NCBI GenBank assembly: GCA_025463125.1
Contig: JAOAPX010000180.1
Span: 1 to 41,646, forward strand
Length of the DNA: 41,646 bases
DNA from: Acidobacteriota bacterium
Lineage (GTDB): Bacteria; Acidobacteriota; Blastocatellia; Pyrinomonadales; Pyrinomonadaceae
Direction: 5' to 3'
Position numbers and translations under genes: made by a program
Shown: positions 1-6,647 of the stretch, one piece after another
Layout: the number at the start of each line of letters is the position of its first letter
Position numbering within the stretch: the first letter of the stretch is position 1
Notes under the pieces: generated by a model
What the model was told of the DNA's origin: nothing
Seen by the model: only the letters and a program-made list of their open reading frames with translations
The model's database searches: none

Positions 1-127
1 AACGGATCTGGCAGTATATCGCGACGGTGCATGGCATGTTCTCTCAAGCGGACAGGGCGAAGCCGGAACAAGCTACAGCAACTTCAATTTCGGAAACGGA
101 ACTGACCAGCCTGCAGCTGCCAACTAA
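1..127 (+). CDS. C-terminal end of a secreted protein with FG-GAP/VCBS-like repeats (partial)
   Basis: An open frame enters from the left edge, reads in phase from base 2 and stops at TAA 125-127, giving about 41 residues. The piece contains TDLAVYRDGAWHVLSS followed by a Gly/Asn/Ser-rich tail ending QPAAAN. The 'DLAVYR..G.W..L.S' pattern is typical of the repeat unit in FG-GAP/VCBS-type extracellular proteins. Only the last repeat is visible, so size, signal peptide and true function cannot be judged. A terminator hairpin follows 31 bases after the stop, which supports this as a real gene end. The family assignment is tentative. Confidence 0.5.
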   Translation, partial: TDLAVYRDGAWHVLSSGQGEAGTSYSNFNFGNGTDQPAAAN

Positions 128-157
128 TCAAAAAAGGGATTGATTAATCCTATAAAC

Positions 158-199
158 AAAGGCAGAGGAGTAGTGAGCAATCATATTCTTCTGCCTTTT
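158..199 (+). terminator. Hairpin terminator after the left-edge gene
   Basis: AAAGGCAGA at 158-166 pairs with TCTGCCTTT at 190-198, with a loop of about 23 bases. The 3' arm runs into a short T-rich stretch. It sits just past the stop of the left-edge gene and is a plausible intrinsic terminator with a rather long loop. Confidence 0.5.
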
Positions 200-284
200 G
201 ACTTTGTCTCAATACCGACTTTTAGCACAAAGCCGAAAGCAGCAAATTGAGAGTTTGATACTTGGTGTATCCGGGTATATCCCA

Positions 285-340
285 AAATATCGAAGCCTTT
301 GGTTCTGATCAATCATGATCAACCAAAGGCTTCGATATTT
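285..340. repeat. Perfect 20-bp inverted repeat between convergent genes
   Basis: The arm at 285-304 (AAATATCGAAGCC...GGTT) is the exact reverse complement of 321-340. The 16-base loop holds two TGATCA words, themselves palindromic, so the stem can extend to about 26 bp with a small bulge. It lies between a gene ending at 127 on the + strand and one ending at 489 on the - strand. TATTT follows each arm outward, so it may be a bidirectional terminator; a protein-binding palindrome is the alternative. Apart from this and the hairpin at 158-199, I see no gene in 128-488. Confidence 0.75.
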
Positions 341-488
341 GATAACTGAATGCGCTATTTTGCAAAAGCAGTCTAAAAAATATTCTTAGATTTGCGGATT
401 TACCCGTATCTCAGTTAATTTCTCACAAAGAAATTGCGGGCGCATCATTTCTTTTATCTTCAAAAGCGATTGCCTTTATTTAATTTAT

Positions 489-692
489 TTAATTGTCCAG
501 GTCCCATCCGAAAACGACTATCAGGCAGGTAATTAGCGGAATAATGAACAGCGTGCCGATGTAGTAATAATGTTTTTCAGCGTTTTTGAAATAAAAAATC
601 TGTATATAAGCGTCGATGATCAGAAACGTAAAGTATAAAGCTAAAATAGCATTCGCGATTTTCCATATTTTTGAAAAAAATTTCCTGTTCAT
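489..692 (-). CDS. Small two-helix membrane protein, unknown function
   Basis: 67 residues. Two hydrophobic segments are visible, about residues 12-33 and 44-62, separated by a short polar loop with a HYYY cluster; the tail ends in acidic WDLDN. No family is recognised. It is the last gene of a probable three-gene minus-strand unit, starting 30 nt after the stop of the GNAT gene, with a 12-bp GC palindrome (699-710) in the gap. Association with the K+ channel upstream is positional only. Confidence 0.6.
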   Translation of the reverse strand: MNRKFFSKIWKIANAILALYFTFLIIDAYIQIFYFKNAEKHYYYIGTLFIIPLITCLIVVFGWDLDN

Positions 693-722
693 ATTTTTGC
701 CGCGCGCGGCTTTCAGGCGAAT

Positions 723-1238
723 TTAAGCGAAGTCTTCGCGATTGATGACATACTGCACGGCTTGAATGCCGAAAACCATAACTTCGCCTTCAAAGCTCAT
801 CCCGATTTTTTCCATCACTTTGCGTGACGCGGCGTTTGCCGGTCTTGTAAAAGCTATTATCTGTTTAAAGTCGCGGTCTTCAAATCCGAATCGCAAACAC
901 TTTTCGGCGATCTCGGTCGCCAAGCCTTTTCCCCAGAAAGGTTCGTCCAGGATATAGAAAAGTTCGGCGGCGTTTTCGTAAGACCGGAAACCGGCGCAGC
1001 CGATCAGCTTTTTGTTTTTTTTGCAGACGACAGCCCATCTGCCGAAATTTCGGTCGTTCCAGTGTTGTATCATACTGAAAATAGCGATTTCGGTTTCTTC
1101 GCGCGCAATCGGCTGGCAATCGAGTCCGAGATATTTCATTACATTCGCGTTTCCGAAAATAGCGGCGAGAGCGTCGAGATCGCCGGGAGTAAACATTCGT
1201 AAAATTGTTCGCCGGGTTTGAAGTGTTGATTCATTCAT
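723..1238 (-). CDS. GNAT-family N-acetyltransferase (RimJ/RimL-like)
   Basis: 171 residues, the usual length for the RimJ/RimL branch of GNAT acetyltransferases, which move acetyl from acetyl-CoA to an amine (protein N-termini or small molecules). The early strand TRRTILRMFTPGDLDAL, the central strand KKLIGCAGFRSY, the acetyl-CoA loop region FWGKGLATEIAEKCLRFGF and the late NAASRKVMEKIGMSFEGE are all in family order. The ATG overlaps the channel gene's TAA by one base (TAATG), so translation is probably coupled. The substrate cannot be read from sequence. Confidence 0.85.
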   Translation of the reverse strand: MNESTLQTRRTILRMFTPGDLDALAAIFGNANVMKYLGLDCQPIAREETEIAIFSMIQHWNDRNFGRWAVVCKKNKKLIGCAGFRSYENAAELFYILDEPFWGKGLATEIAEKCLRFGFEDRDFKQIIAFTRPANAASRKVMEKIGMSFEGEVMVFGIQAVQYVINREDFA

Positions 1239-2209
1239 TAGGTTTTTTCAGTCGTCGAGAGTTTTTTGATATTAATCGAGATTTTTTCGCCTTCGGCAAC
1301 CGGATTATACATATTGACGAATTTATGCCCGAACCTGATTTCCGAAGGTTTGTAAGAAGATCGCGTGTGAACCGCCTGCGCGAAAGTTTCGTCGATAGCC
1401 GTCAGCAAAACGAGAAATTCCGCATCGGATTTTTTCAAATCTTCCGGCGTTAAGCCGTAAAGCGGCGATTGTTCGTCGATCGGGTGAACGACCGTCCAGG
1501 CGAGCGGGAAAAAAGCTACCGTTTTGCGTTCGAGTTCGAGCGAATCGAAACGCCGCGCGACGCTGCCGTTTTGTTCGACAAAACGCGTAAATATAACTGT
1601 TGCTTCGACTTCGATTAACTGGCTGCTTCTGCCGTTAACCAGCCGGAACATAAAACCGTCAATTCCCCGATACGGGGCGACGACGGCGGCGCGGCTGAAA
1701 TGAATCCGGGCGGTCGGGCGCGCGAAACGAGCGAAAATAACGCCGGTAATCAGCGCCGTCAAAACCATACTGTAATAAGATTCGATGGTAACGAGCAGGT
1801 TCGGAACCGTCCCGACCGGGTGAATCGTTCCGTAACCGATTGTCGCGAAAGTCTGCACGCTGAAAAAAAAACCGCGCAGAAATAAGCTGTCGGTCGGCGC
1901 CGCGGAAGTATCGACGAGGCTTTCCGCGCCGAGCGAAGCGTAAAATAAACCAAAAATAATATTACTTGTAAAATAAAGCAGCAGCAGCAGACTCAAAAAC
2001 ACTTTCCAGGGCATCGTCATCAGTAAATGAAAAAGATTTAGAGACGTGAAGAAACTCGTGCCCGTGCGACGGACGTTAAACGAGCCGTCCTGATTCAAAA
2101 GCCGCTCGCGGCTTTGTCCCGCAACGACCGAACCGAAACCCATATCGCGCAATTCGTGTTCGGATATAAACGGATTTGAAAATTTTTTTTCGGAATTATT
2201 CTCTGCCAC
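1238..2209 (-). CDS. Inward-rectifier potassium channel, KirBac type
   Basis: 323 residues. An amphipathic N-terminus (about 1-60) precedes TM1 (about 68-91), a pore helix with the K+ selectivity filter TIGYG (residues 123-127), and TM2 (about 138-163) ending in RFARPTARIHFS. A C-terminal cytoplasmic beta-domain of about 150 residues includes 'AVVAPYRGIDGFMFRLVNGRSSQL', the usual start of the Kir immunoglobulin-like domain. KirBac channels are tetrameric inner-membrane K+ channels. Translation begins with GTG (2207-2209), 17 nt after a TATAAT hexamer on the minus strand. The last base of the TAA stop is shared with the start of the GNAT gene. The gene is intact with a canonical filter. Confidence 0.92.
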   Translation of the reverse strand: MAENNSEKKFSNPFISEHELRDMGFGSVVAGQSRERLLNQDGSFNVRRTGTSFFTSLNLFHLLMTMPWKVFLSLLLLLYFTSNIIFGLFYASLGAESLVDTSAAPTDSLFLRGFFFSVQTFATIGYGTIHPVGTVPNLLVTIESYYSMVLTALITGVIFARFARPTARIHFSRAAVVAPYRGIDGFMFRLVNGRSSQLIEVEATVIFTRFVEQNGSVARRFDSLELERKTVAFFPLAWTVVHPIDEQSPLYGLTPEDLKKSDAEFLVLLTAIDETFAQAVHTRSSYKPSEIRFGHKFVNMYNPVAEGEKISINIKKLSTTEKT

Positions 2210-2329
2210 GGTGTTTTTTATGAGAAATTATATGAAAGCCGGTTCATCTTTGTAAAAAGACGAGTGATAATTGATTTTTCCGTCTGAATAATGATGAAAT
2301 GATTACACTATTTCTTATTAAAATACCAG

Positions 2330-2860
2330 ATGACAAAAGCAACACAAGAAGAAAATTTTCCGCCGCAACTGCGAAAAACCGCTAACGGCGACATCGATGT
2401 CGGTTCTTTAGCCAGCCTGCTCGAATGGTTTTTAACGTTCGATCAGCGCGTTTCCCTGGTCCGGCACCCGCACGTCGAAGAGCTTTTTCAATGGAAACAA
2501 GCCGACGACGCGGCGCAGGGCACTGAGGTTTACCCGTTTGAAAACGCCGAATCCCGTTTTGCCATCGGCGTTTTTCAAGCTTTAGGAGAAAACGATTCGG
2601 AAGAAAAACTGCAAAATTATATTACGGAATCTTTGCAGGTTTTAGGCGAATCAAAACAAACAAACGAAGAAATCGCCGGCGGCTACGGTTTCGAATCGAG
2701 CAAATCACACGTCGCGCAGGCGCAGGCGATTGCGTCAGACCTCGAAAAAAGAATTTACCTGACAAGCTGCTGGCTCGAATCGCTCTGCACGGCGGAAGTT
2801 AGATTTCTGGGCTGGGTTTTTCAGGAAATGTACGGAAAGCCGTTTCAACCGGCGGCTTAG
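2330..2860 (+). CDS. Soluble protein of unknown function
   Basis: 176 residues, no signal peptide and no membrane span. It is acidic and mostly helical in appearance (many E, Q, A and L), with a well-spaced codon pattern typical of the neighbours. I recognise no family. No Shine-Dalgarno precedes the ATG; instead TAAAAT (2319-2324) ends 5 nt before it, suggesting a leaderless transcript. It stands alone, divergent from the K+ channel gene, and its stop codon is followed directly by an AGTGAAWA repeat array. Confidence 0.7.
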   Translation: MTKATQEENFPPQLRKTANGDIDVGSLASLLEWFLTFDQRVSLVRHPHVEELFQWKQADDAAQGTEVYPFENAESRFAIGVFQALGENDSEEKLQNYITESLQVLGESKQTNEEIAGGYGFESSKSHVAQAQAIASDLEKRIYLTSCWLESLCTAEVRFLGWVFQEMYGKPFQPAA

Positions 2861-2947
2861 AAAGTGAAAAACGAATAGTGAATAGTGAAAAACGAGTAGT
2901 GAATAGTGAATAGTGAAAAACTAATAGTGAAAAACGAGTAGTGAAAC
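2861..2947 (+). repeat. GTGAATA/GTGAAAAACGA tandem array after a stop codon
   Basis: Immediately after the TAG at 2858-2860 the sequence cycles through degenerate units of AATAGTG and AGTGAAAAACG. The unit length (7 or 9-10) is not constant. The array is in the sense orientation of the upstream gene. Its reverse complement recurs at 3008-3051, so the two arrays can pair into a long hairpin with about 60 bases between them. Confidence 0.85.
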
Positions 2948-3007
2948 GCTGATGGTTATTAAAGCTTATTTAAATTAAGAGTTTCGCCGTTTACTTTGTT
3001 GTGCATT

Positions 3008-3051
3008 ATTCGTTTTTCACTATTCACTATTCACTATTCACTATTCACTTT
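3008..3051 (-). repeat. Second GTGAATA array, inverted, after the zinc peptidase stop
   Basis: Read on the minus strand this is AAAGTGAATAGTGAATAGTG and onward, about four GTGAATA units and then GTGAAAAACGAAT. It begins a few bases after the TAA of the zinc metallopeptidase, so it has the same gene-relative orientation as the array at 2861. It complements that array. Confidence 0.85.
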
Positions 3052-3055
3052 CCAT

Positions 3056-3895
3056 TTACCTGCCGAATGTGTTGCACTGGCGCATATCGCCGCTTTGAAA
3101 TCCGCGTGAAAACCAGGTCATTCTGTCTCTTGCGGAGCCGTGCGTGAAAGATTCGGGAACGACGTAGCCCTGCGCCCGTTTCTGTATCGCGTCGTCGCCG
3201 ACCGCCGCCGCCGCTCGCATCGCTTCTTCGGCGTCACCGGCTTCGACCAAGCCTTGTTTTTGCGCGTAATTTGCCCAAACTCCGGCGTAGCAATCCGCCT
3301 GCAGCTCTAAACGGACGGAAAGCTGATTGTTGTTTCCAGCCGCATTCACCTTGTCCATCGTGCCCAAAATATTCTGAACGTGATGCCCGACTTCGTGAGC
3401 GATTACGTAGGCTTGTGCAAAATCGCCGGGAGCTTTGAATTCGGTTTGCAGCTCGCGGAAAAATGAGAAATCGAGATAAAGCTTTTCATCGCCCGGACAA
3501 TAAAAAGGTCCGCTCGCCGAACTCGCGTAGCCGCAGGCGGAAGAGACCTGTTCGGTAAAGAGCACAAGCTTCGGTTCGCGGTAATTAACGCGCGCCTGCT
3601 GCGGCAAAACCTTGTTCCAGACGTCTTCCGTGCTGCCGAGAACCGACGCCGCAAAACCTCTCTGATCGTCGTCGGCGCGCTGGCTGTTCGGATTTTGCTG
3701 CTGTTGTTGCTGTTGAATCGGCGCTTGTCCCTGCTGACCTGTAAAATTGTCTAATAACGCCTGCGGATCGCCCCCGCATAAATATATAACCAGCGCTAAA
3801 ATCAACATCCCGATTCCGCCGCCGCCGACAGCCAATCCTTTGCCGCCGAGCCCGCGCACGTCCTCGATGTTTGTGCTCTCTCTTCCTCTTAACAT
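3056..3895 (-). CDS. Neutral zinc metallopeptidase (YpfJ/KPN_02809 family)
   Basis: 279 residues. A Gly-rich N-terminus precedes a single membrane anchor (about 20-42), then a Gln-rich linker (QQQQQQQ near 62-70) and the catalytic domain. HEVGHH starts at His167, giving the HExxH zinc site. Other family marks are CGYASSASGPFYCPGD before it, the later RLELQADCYAGVWA (likely third-ligand region) and the tail RMTWFSRGFQSGDMRQCNTF. The domain therefore probably faces the periplasm. Members are widespread but physiologically poorly characterised. Full length for the family. Its downstream flank holds an inverted repeat array shared with the convergent gene. Confidence 0.9.
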   Translation of the reverse strand: MLRGRESTNIEDVRGLGGKGLAVGGGGIGMLILALVIYLCGGDPQALLDNFTGQQGQAPIQQQQQQQNPNSQRADDDQRGFAASVLGSTEDVWNKVLPQQARVNYREPKLVLFTEQVSSACGYASSASGPFYCPGDEKLYLDFSFFRELQTEFKAPGDFAQAYVIAHEVGHHVQNILGTMDKVNAAGNNNQLSVRLELQADCYAGVWANYAQKQGLVEAGDAEEAMRAAAAVGDDAIQKRAQGYVVPESFTHGSARDRMTWFSRGFQSGDMRQCNTFGR

Positions 3896-3944
3896 TTTTT
3901 ATTTCCCCCTTTTCGTTCGTTCATTTGACAAGATTTTAGCATTT

Positions 3945-3973
3945 TTGTTGAATCGCGCGAAAACTTTTATTCT
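3945..3973 (+). promoter_or_regulatory. Promoter with its start point at the hydrolase ATG
   Basis: TTGTTG (3945-3950), a 17-nt spacer and TATTCT (3968-3973) are followed 6 nt later by the ATG at 3980. The expected transcription start would coincide with the start codon, and there is no Shine-Dalgarno. This predicts a leaderless mRNA. Confidence 0.45.
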
Positions 3974-3979
3974 GAATGA

Positions 3980-4846
3980 ATGACTTTAGACAAATGGCTG
4001 AGCGGCGGAAAATATTTTGACTGGCGGGGAAATAAAATCTTTTACCGCAGCGACGAAACTTTGAAAGAACCGGTTCTATGCCTTCACGGTTTTCCTTCGT
4101 CTTCATACGATTATCATAAAATTCGCGGCAAGCTCGGCGAAAGATTTTCCTTTCTTTCGTTTGATATGCTCGGTTACGGATTTTCCGGCAAGCCCGCGAA
4201 TTTCGATTATACAACCGGCAGTCAGGTCGATATTCTGCAAGGTTTAATCGCTCATTTGAGAATCGAAAAGCTTCATATTCTCGCACACGACTACGGCAAT
4301 ACTCTAACGCAGGAGATGCTCGCGCGCGCCGGCGAAAATCGTTTGAATTTTTCGATCGAAACGATTTGTTTCTTAAACGGCGCGCTTTTTCCCGAAACCA
4401 ATCGCCCGATCATTGCGCAGAAACTTTTAATCAGCCCGCTTGGTTTTTTGTTCGTTAAATTTTTTAACGATGCGGTTTTTAAGCGAAGCTTAGCGGGCAT
4501 TTTCGGCGCGGACACAAAGCCGACCGAAGCCGAATTAAATGATTTCGCGCGGGTTTTCAGGTATAACGGCGGCGAAAAAATCGCGCATAAACTAATGCGT
4601 TATATGCGGGAACGCGAAACATACCGCGAGCGCTGGGTCGGCGCGCTGCAAAAAATGAATCAGCCTTTTCGTTTTATCGACGGCGTCGCCGATCCGGTTT
4701 CGGGCGCGCATTTAATCAGGCGGTTTCGCGAAATAGTTCCGCGCCAAACCGATATCGTCGAGCTTGAAAACATCGGGCATTACCCGCATTTCGAAGCGCC
4801 GGAAACCGTCGCCGAAAAGTATACAGAATTTCGCAGAGGAAAATAA
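3980..4846 (+). CDS. Alpha/beta hydrolase of the MEST/epoxide-hydrolase group
   Basis: 288 residues, a complete single-domain alpha/beta hydrolase. The oxyanion motif is HGFPSSSYDY (36-45), the nucleophile elbow is AHDYGN with Asp104, and probable acid and base are Asp238 (IDGVADP) and His267 (GHYPHFEAPE). An Asp nucleophile places it with haloalkane dehalogenases and epoxide hydrolases, not serine esterases. The stretches LNGALFPETNRPI..QKLL and RERWVGAL resemble what I recall of the vertebrate imprinted gene product MEST. Its natural substrate is unknown. No SD; see the leaderless promoter just upstream. It is monocistronic, followed by the HU promoter. Confidence 0.85.
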   Translation: MTLDKWLSGGKYFDWRGNKIFYRSDETLKEPVLCLHGFPSSSYDYHKIRGKLGERFSFLSFDMLGYGFSGKPANFDYTTGSQVDILQGLIAHLRIEKLHILAHDYGNTLTQEMLARAGENRLNFSIETICFLNGALFPETNRPIIAQKLLISPLGFLFVKFFNDAVFKRSLAGIFGADTKPTEAELNDFARVFRYNGGEKIAHKLMRYMRERETYRERWVGALQKMNQPFRFIDGVADPVSGAHLIRRFREIVPRQTDIVELENIGHYPHFEAPETVAEKYTEFRRGK

Positions 4847-4952
4847 AATTTCTATAAAGCCGCTTTTGTTGCCGGTTCCGGCATCTGCCCGGCGAAATTT
4901 TCCGAAATATTTGATCCATAGTTTTTCGAAAACAAATTTATCCTGCAAAGCC

Positions 4953-4982
4953 TTGACATATGTAGACTTAGCGATTTAAGAT
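4953..4982 (+). promoter_or_regulatory. Promoter of the HU gene
   Basis: A perfect TTGACA (4953-4958), an 18-nt spacer and TAAGAT (4977-4982). The leader to the ATG at 5040 carries a strong purine-rich ribosome site, GAGGGGG at about 5028-5034, the strongest SD seen in the window, as expected for an abundant nucleoid protein. Confidence 0.7.
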
Positions 4983-5039
4983 AAGCTTTAACATTTCAGT
5001 TAAGTTCTTTCTTTCAATAACTTAAAAGAGGGGGAAATT

Positions 5040-5318
5040 ATGATCAAGCTTGATATTGTTAATCAAGTAGCCGATAAAACAGGCGTGCCTAAGCAAAAGG
5101 CGGAACAAGTCGTTGATTCGCTTTTCAATGCCATGAAAGACGCGCTTGCAAAAGGCAAACGCATCGAGCTTCGCGGGTTCGGCGTATTCGTCGTCAAGCC
5201 GCGCAAACGCGGTGTCGGACGAAATCCGCGAACCGGCAAGGAAGTTCCGATTCCCGCCGGAAAAACAATTCGCTTCAAACCGGGCAAGGATTTGCAAGCC
5301 AAAGCCGTTAAGAAGTAA
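5040..5318 (+). CDS. hup: HU-family DNA-binding protein
   Basis: 92 residues, the standard HU size. The N-terminal helical dimerisation region (MIKLDIVNQVADKTGVPKQKA) is followed by the beta-arm signature GRNPRTGKEVPIPAGKTIRFKPG, which wraps DNA and carries the intercalating Pro in NPRTG..V. HU bends and compacts DNA and assists replication, recombination and transcription. A strong promoter and SD suggest high expression, and a hairpin terminator at 5353 closes the unit, so it is monocistronic. HU versus IHF cannot be fully separated by eye, but the length and sequence favour HU. Confidence 0.95.
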   Translation: MIKLDIVNQVADKTGVPKQKAEQVVDSLFNAMKDALAKGKRIELRGFGVFVVKPRKRGVGRNPRTGKEVPIPAGKTIRFKPGKDLQAKAVKK

Positions 5319-5352
5319 CATTATAAAATCAGTTTTGATTTTTTAAATTATC

Positions 5353-5410
5353 AATCGTAAATCGCAATGCAGCAAAGCTATGCTTGCGATTTACGATTTC
5401 TTGTTTTTAT
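5353..5410 (+). terminator. Terminator of the HU gene
   Basis: AATCGTAAATCGCAA (5353-5367) pairs perfectly with TTGCGATTTACGATT (5384-5398) over a 16-base loop, followed by TTCTTGTTTTT. The stem is AT-rich. The first ATG of the next open frame (5367) lies at the stem/loop junction, which argues against it being the real start of that gene. Confidence 0.7.
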
Positions 5411-5432
5411 CGTTGTTGTTTTTACGAGCGCG

Positions 5433-6470
5433 ATGCGTGATTTTGATTCGATTGCGACTGACATTTTTTACGAGCGCGACGCGATGCGTCCGACGCTGCG
5501 AACGTGGATCAAGCACGCGGGTTTGCTGCTGTTGACCGTCTGCACGGCGACGATTGCCGGAGTTTTATACCCGTTCGGCATCAAAGACACTTTGCCGACC
5601 GATGCGGAACCGCAAACGTGGACGGAGATTTTTAATTTTATATTGTCGCTGCCGTGGCGCTATTATAATCTGATTTTCGATACGGTCGTCGCGCTTTTTA
5701 CAGACTCCGCGTATCTGCGGCACGGTTTGAGCTTTTCGCTTTCGCTGCTTTTTATTTTAATCTGCCACGAAATGGGGCATTACGTCGCCTGCCGGATTTA
5801 CCGCGTCGACGCGACTCTGCCGTATTTCATCCCGACGCCGCCGATGATCGGACCTGCCGGAACTTTCGGCGCGTTTATCAAGATTTTGTCGCCGATGCCT
5901 TCGCGCCGCGCCGTTTTCGACATCGGCGTCGCCGGACCGATTGCCGGGTTTATCGCGCTGATTCCCATCGGCGTTATCGGTTTTCTGACGCACAAGGCGG
6001 CGCCTTCGGCGCTCGAACAGGCGTCAGAAGGCGGCGTGCTGATTTTTTCCGACCCTTTATTATTCAAACTATTCGCCTGGATTTTCGGAGTCGATCTGAA
6101 TGAGCCGATGCTTTCCAACCCGTTTTATTTCGCCGCGTGGGTCGGATTGCTGGTCACGGCTTTGAATTTGATTCCTTCCGGGCAGCTCGACGGCGGGCAC
6201 GCGATTTATTCGATTTTCGGCGAGCGAATTCACCGTTGGACAGGGAAAATAGCGTTTGTCGCGATGACGGTTTTTTCAATTTTGGGGTGGTTTCTATATA
6301 ACAGCCCGAGCGGTTTTTTGTTCGCCGTTATTCTGGCGGTGATGATGCGGGTTCGACATCCGGAACCGCTCTACGATTTGCCTTTAGGCGCGAAAAGAAA
6401 ATTCGTCGCCGTGCTGGTTCTGCTTATTTTTATTTTAAGCTTTTCGCCGTTTCCGATTCAGATAAAATAA
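5433..6470 (+). CDS. Site-2 protease family (M50) membrane metalloprotease
   Basis: About 345 residues from this start. Polytopic: a first span (HAGLLLLTVCTATIAGVLY), a span carrying the zinc motif HEMGHY (His112), the conserved loop with PFFIPxPP-like YFIPTPPMIGPAGTFGA, GVAGPIAGF, then LIPSGQLDGGHAIYS, which supplies the third zinc ligand Asp (NPDG-like motif), and two or three more spans. Such proteases cut transmembrane substrates, often anti-sigma factors; there is no PDZ domain. The frame stays open to ATG 5367, but that codon is inside the HU terminator; ATG 5433 or 5484 is likelier, and neither has an SD. The ends of the gene are tandemly duplicated past the stop (6454-6489). Confidence 0.85.
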   Translation: MRDFDSIATDIFYERDAMRPTLRTWIKHAGLLLLTVCTATIAGVLYPFGIKDTLPTDAEPQTWTEIFNFILSLPWRYYNLIFDTVVALFTDSAYLRHGLSFSLSLLFILICHEMGHYVACRIYRVDATLPYFIPTPPMIGPAGTFGAFIKILSPMPSRRAVFDIGVAGPIAGFIALIPIGVIGFLTHKAAPSALEQASEGGVLIFSDPLLFKLFAWIFGVDLNEPMLSNPFYFAAWVGLLVTALNLIPSGQLDGGHAIYSIFGERIHRWTGKIAFVAMTVFSILGWFLYNSPSGFLFAVILAVMMRVRHPEPLYDLPLGAKRKFVAVLVLLIFILSFSPFPIQIK

Positions 6471-6517
6471 ACGATTCAGATAAAATAAACTTTATAAACA
6501 GTTAAATAAACAGTTAA
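6454..6517 (+). repeat. Two tandem duplications spanning the protease stop codon
   Basis: CGATTCAGATAAAATAAA occurs twice back to back (6454-6471 and 6472-6489). The first copy contains the in-frame TAA stop (6468-6470). Soon after, ATAAACAGTTAA is also doubled (6494-6505 and 6506-6517). Both are exact, which suggests recent slippage or a maintained feature. Confidence 0.9.
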
Positions 6518-6587
6518 GCCGCGAAAGCTCAAAAAACACAGAGAAATTTAATATTTTCGCTTTGTGCTTTCTAAAACTTTTGCGGCT
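6517..6587. repeat. Palindromic intergenic element between convergent genes
   Basis: AGCCGCGAAAG (6517-6527) pairs with CTTTTGCGGCT (6577-6587) with one wobble, and inner CACAGAG/CTTTGTG words can also pair. The flank TCGATTTTTATT gives a T-rich tail on the + strand. The words GCCGCRAAR..CAAAA.ACACA.A recur at 27621, so this seems to be a dispersed element that may also act as a bidirectional terminator. Confidence 0.6.
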
Positions 6588-6647
6588 CGATTTTTATTCC
6601 CTGATTTTAAGAGTTGCAAAGAATAATTTCGTTGTAGCGTCCGGCGT

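Noticed and set aside
2861-3051. CRISPR array
   Set aside because: The repeats are 7-10 bp, contiguous and degenerate with no spacers.
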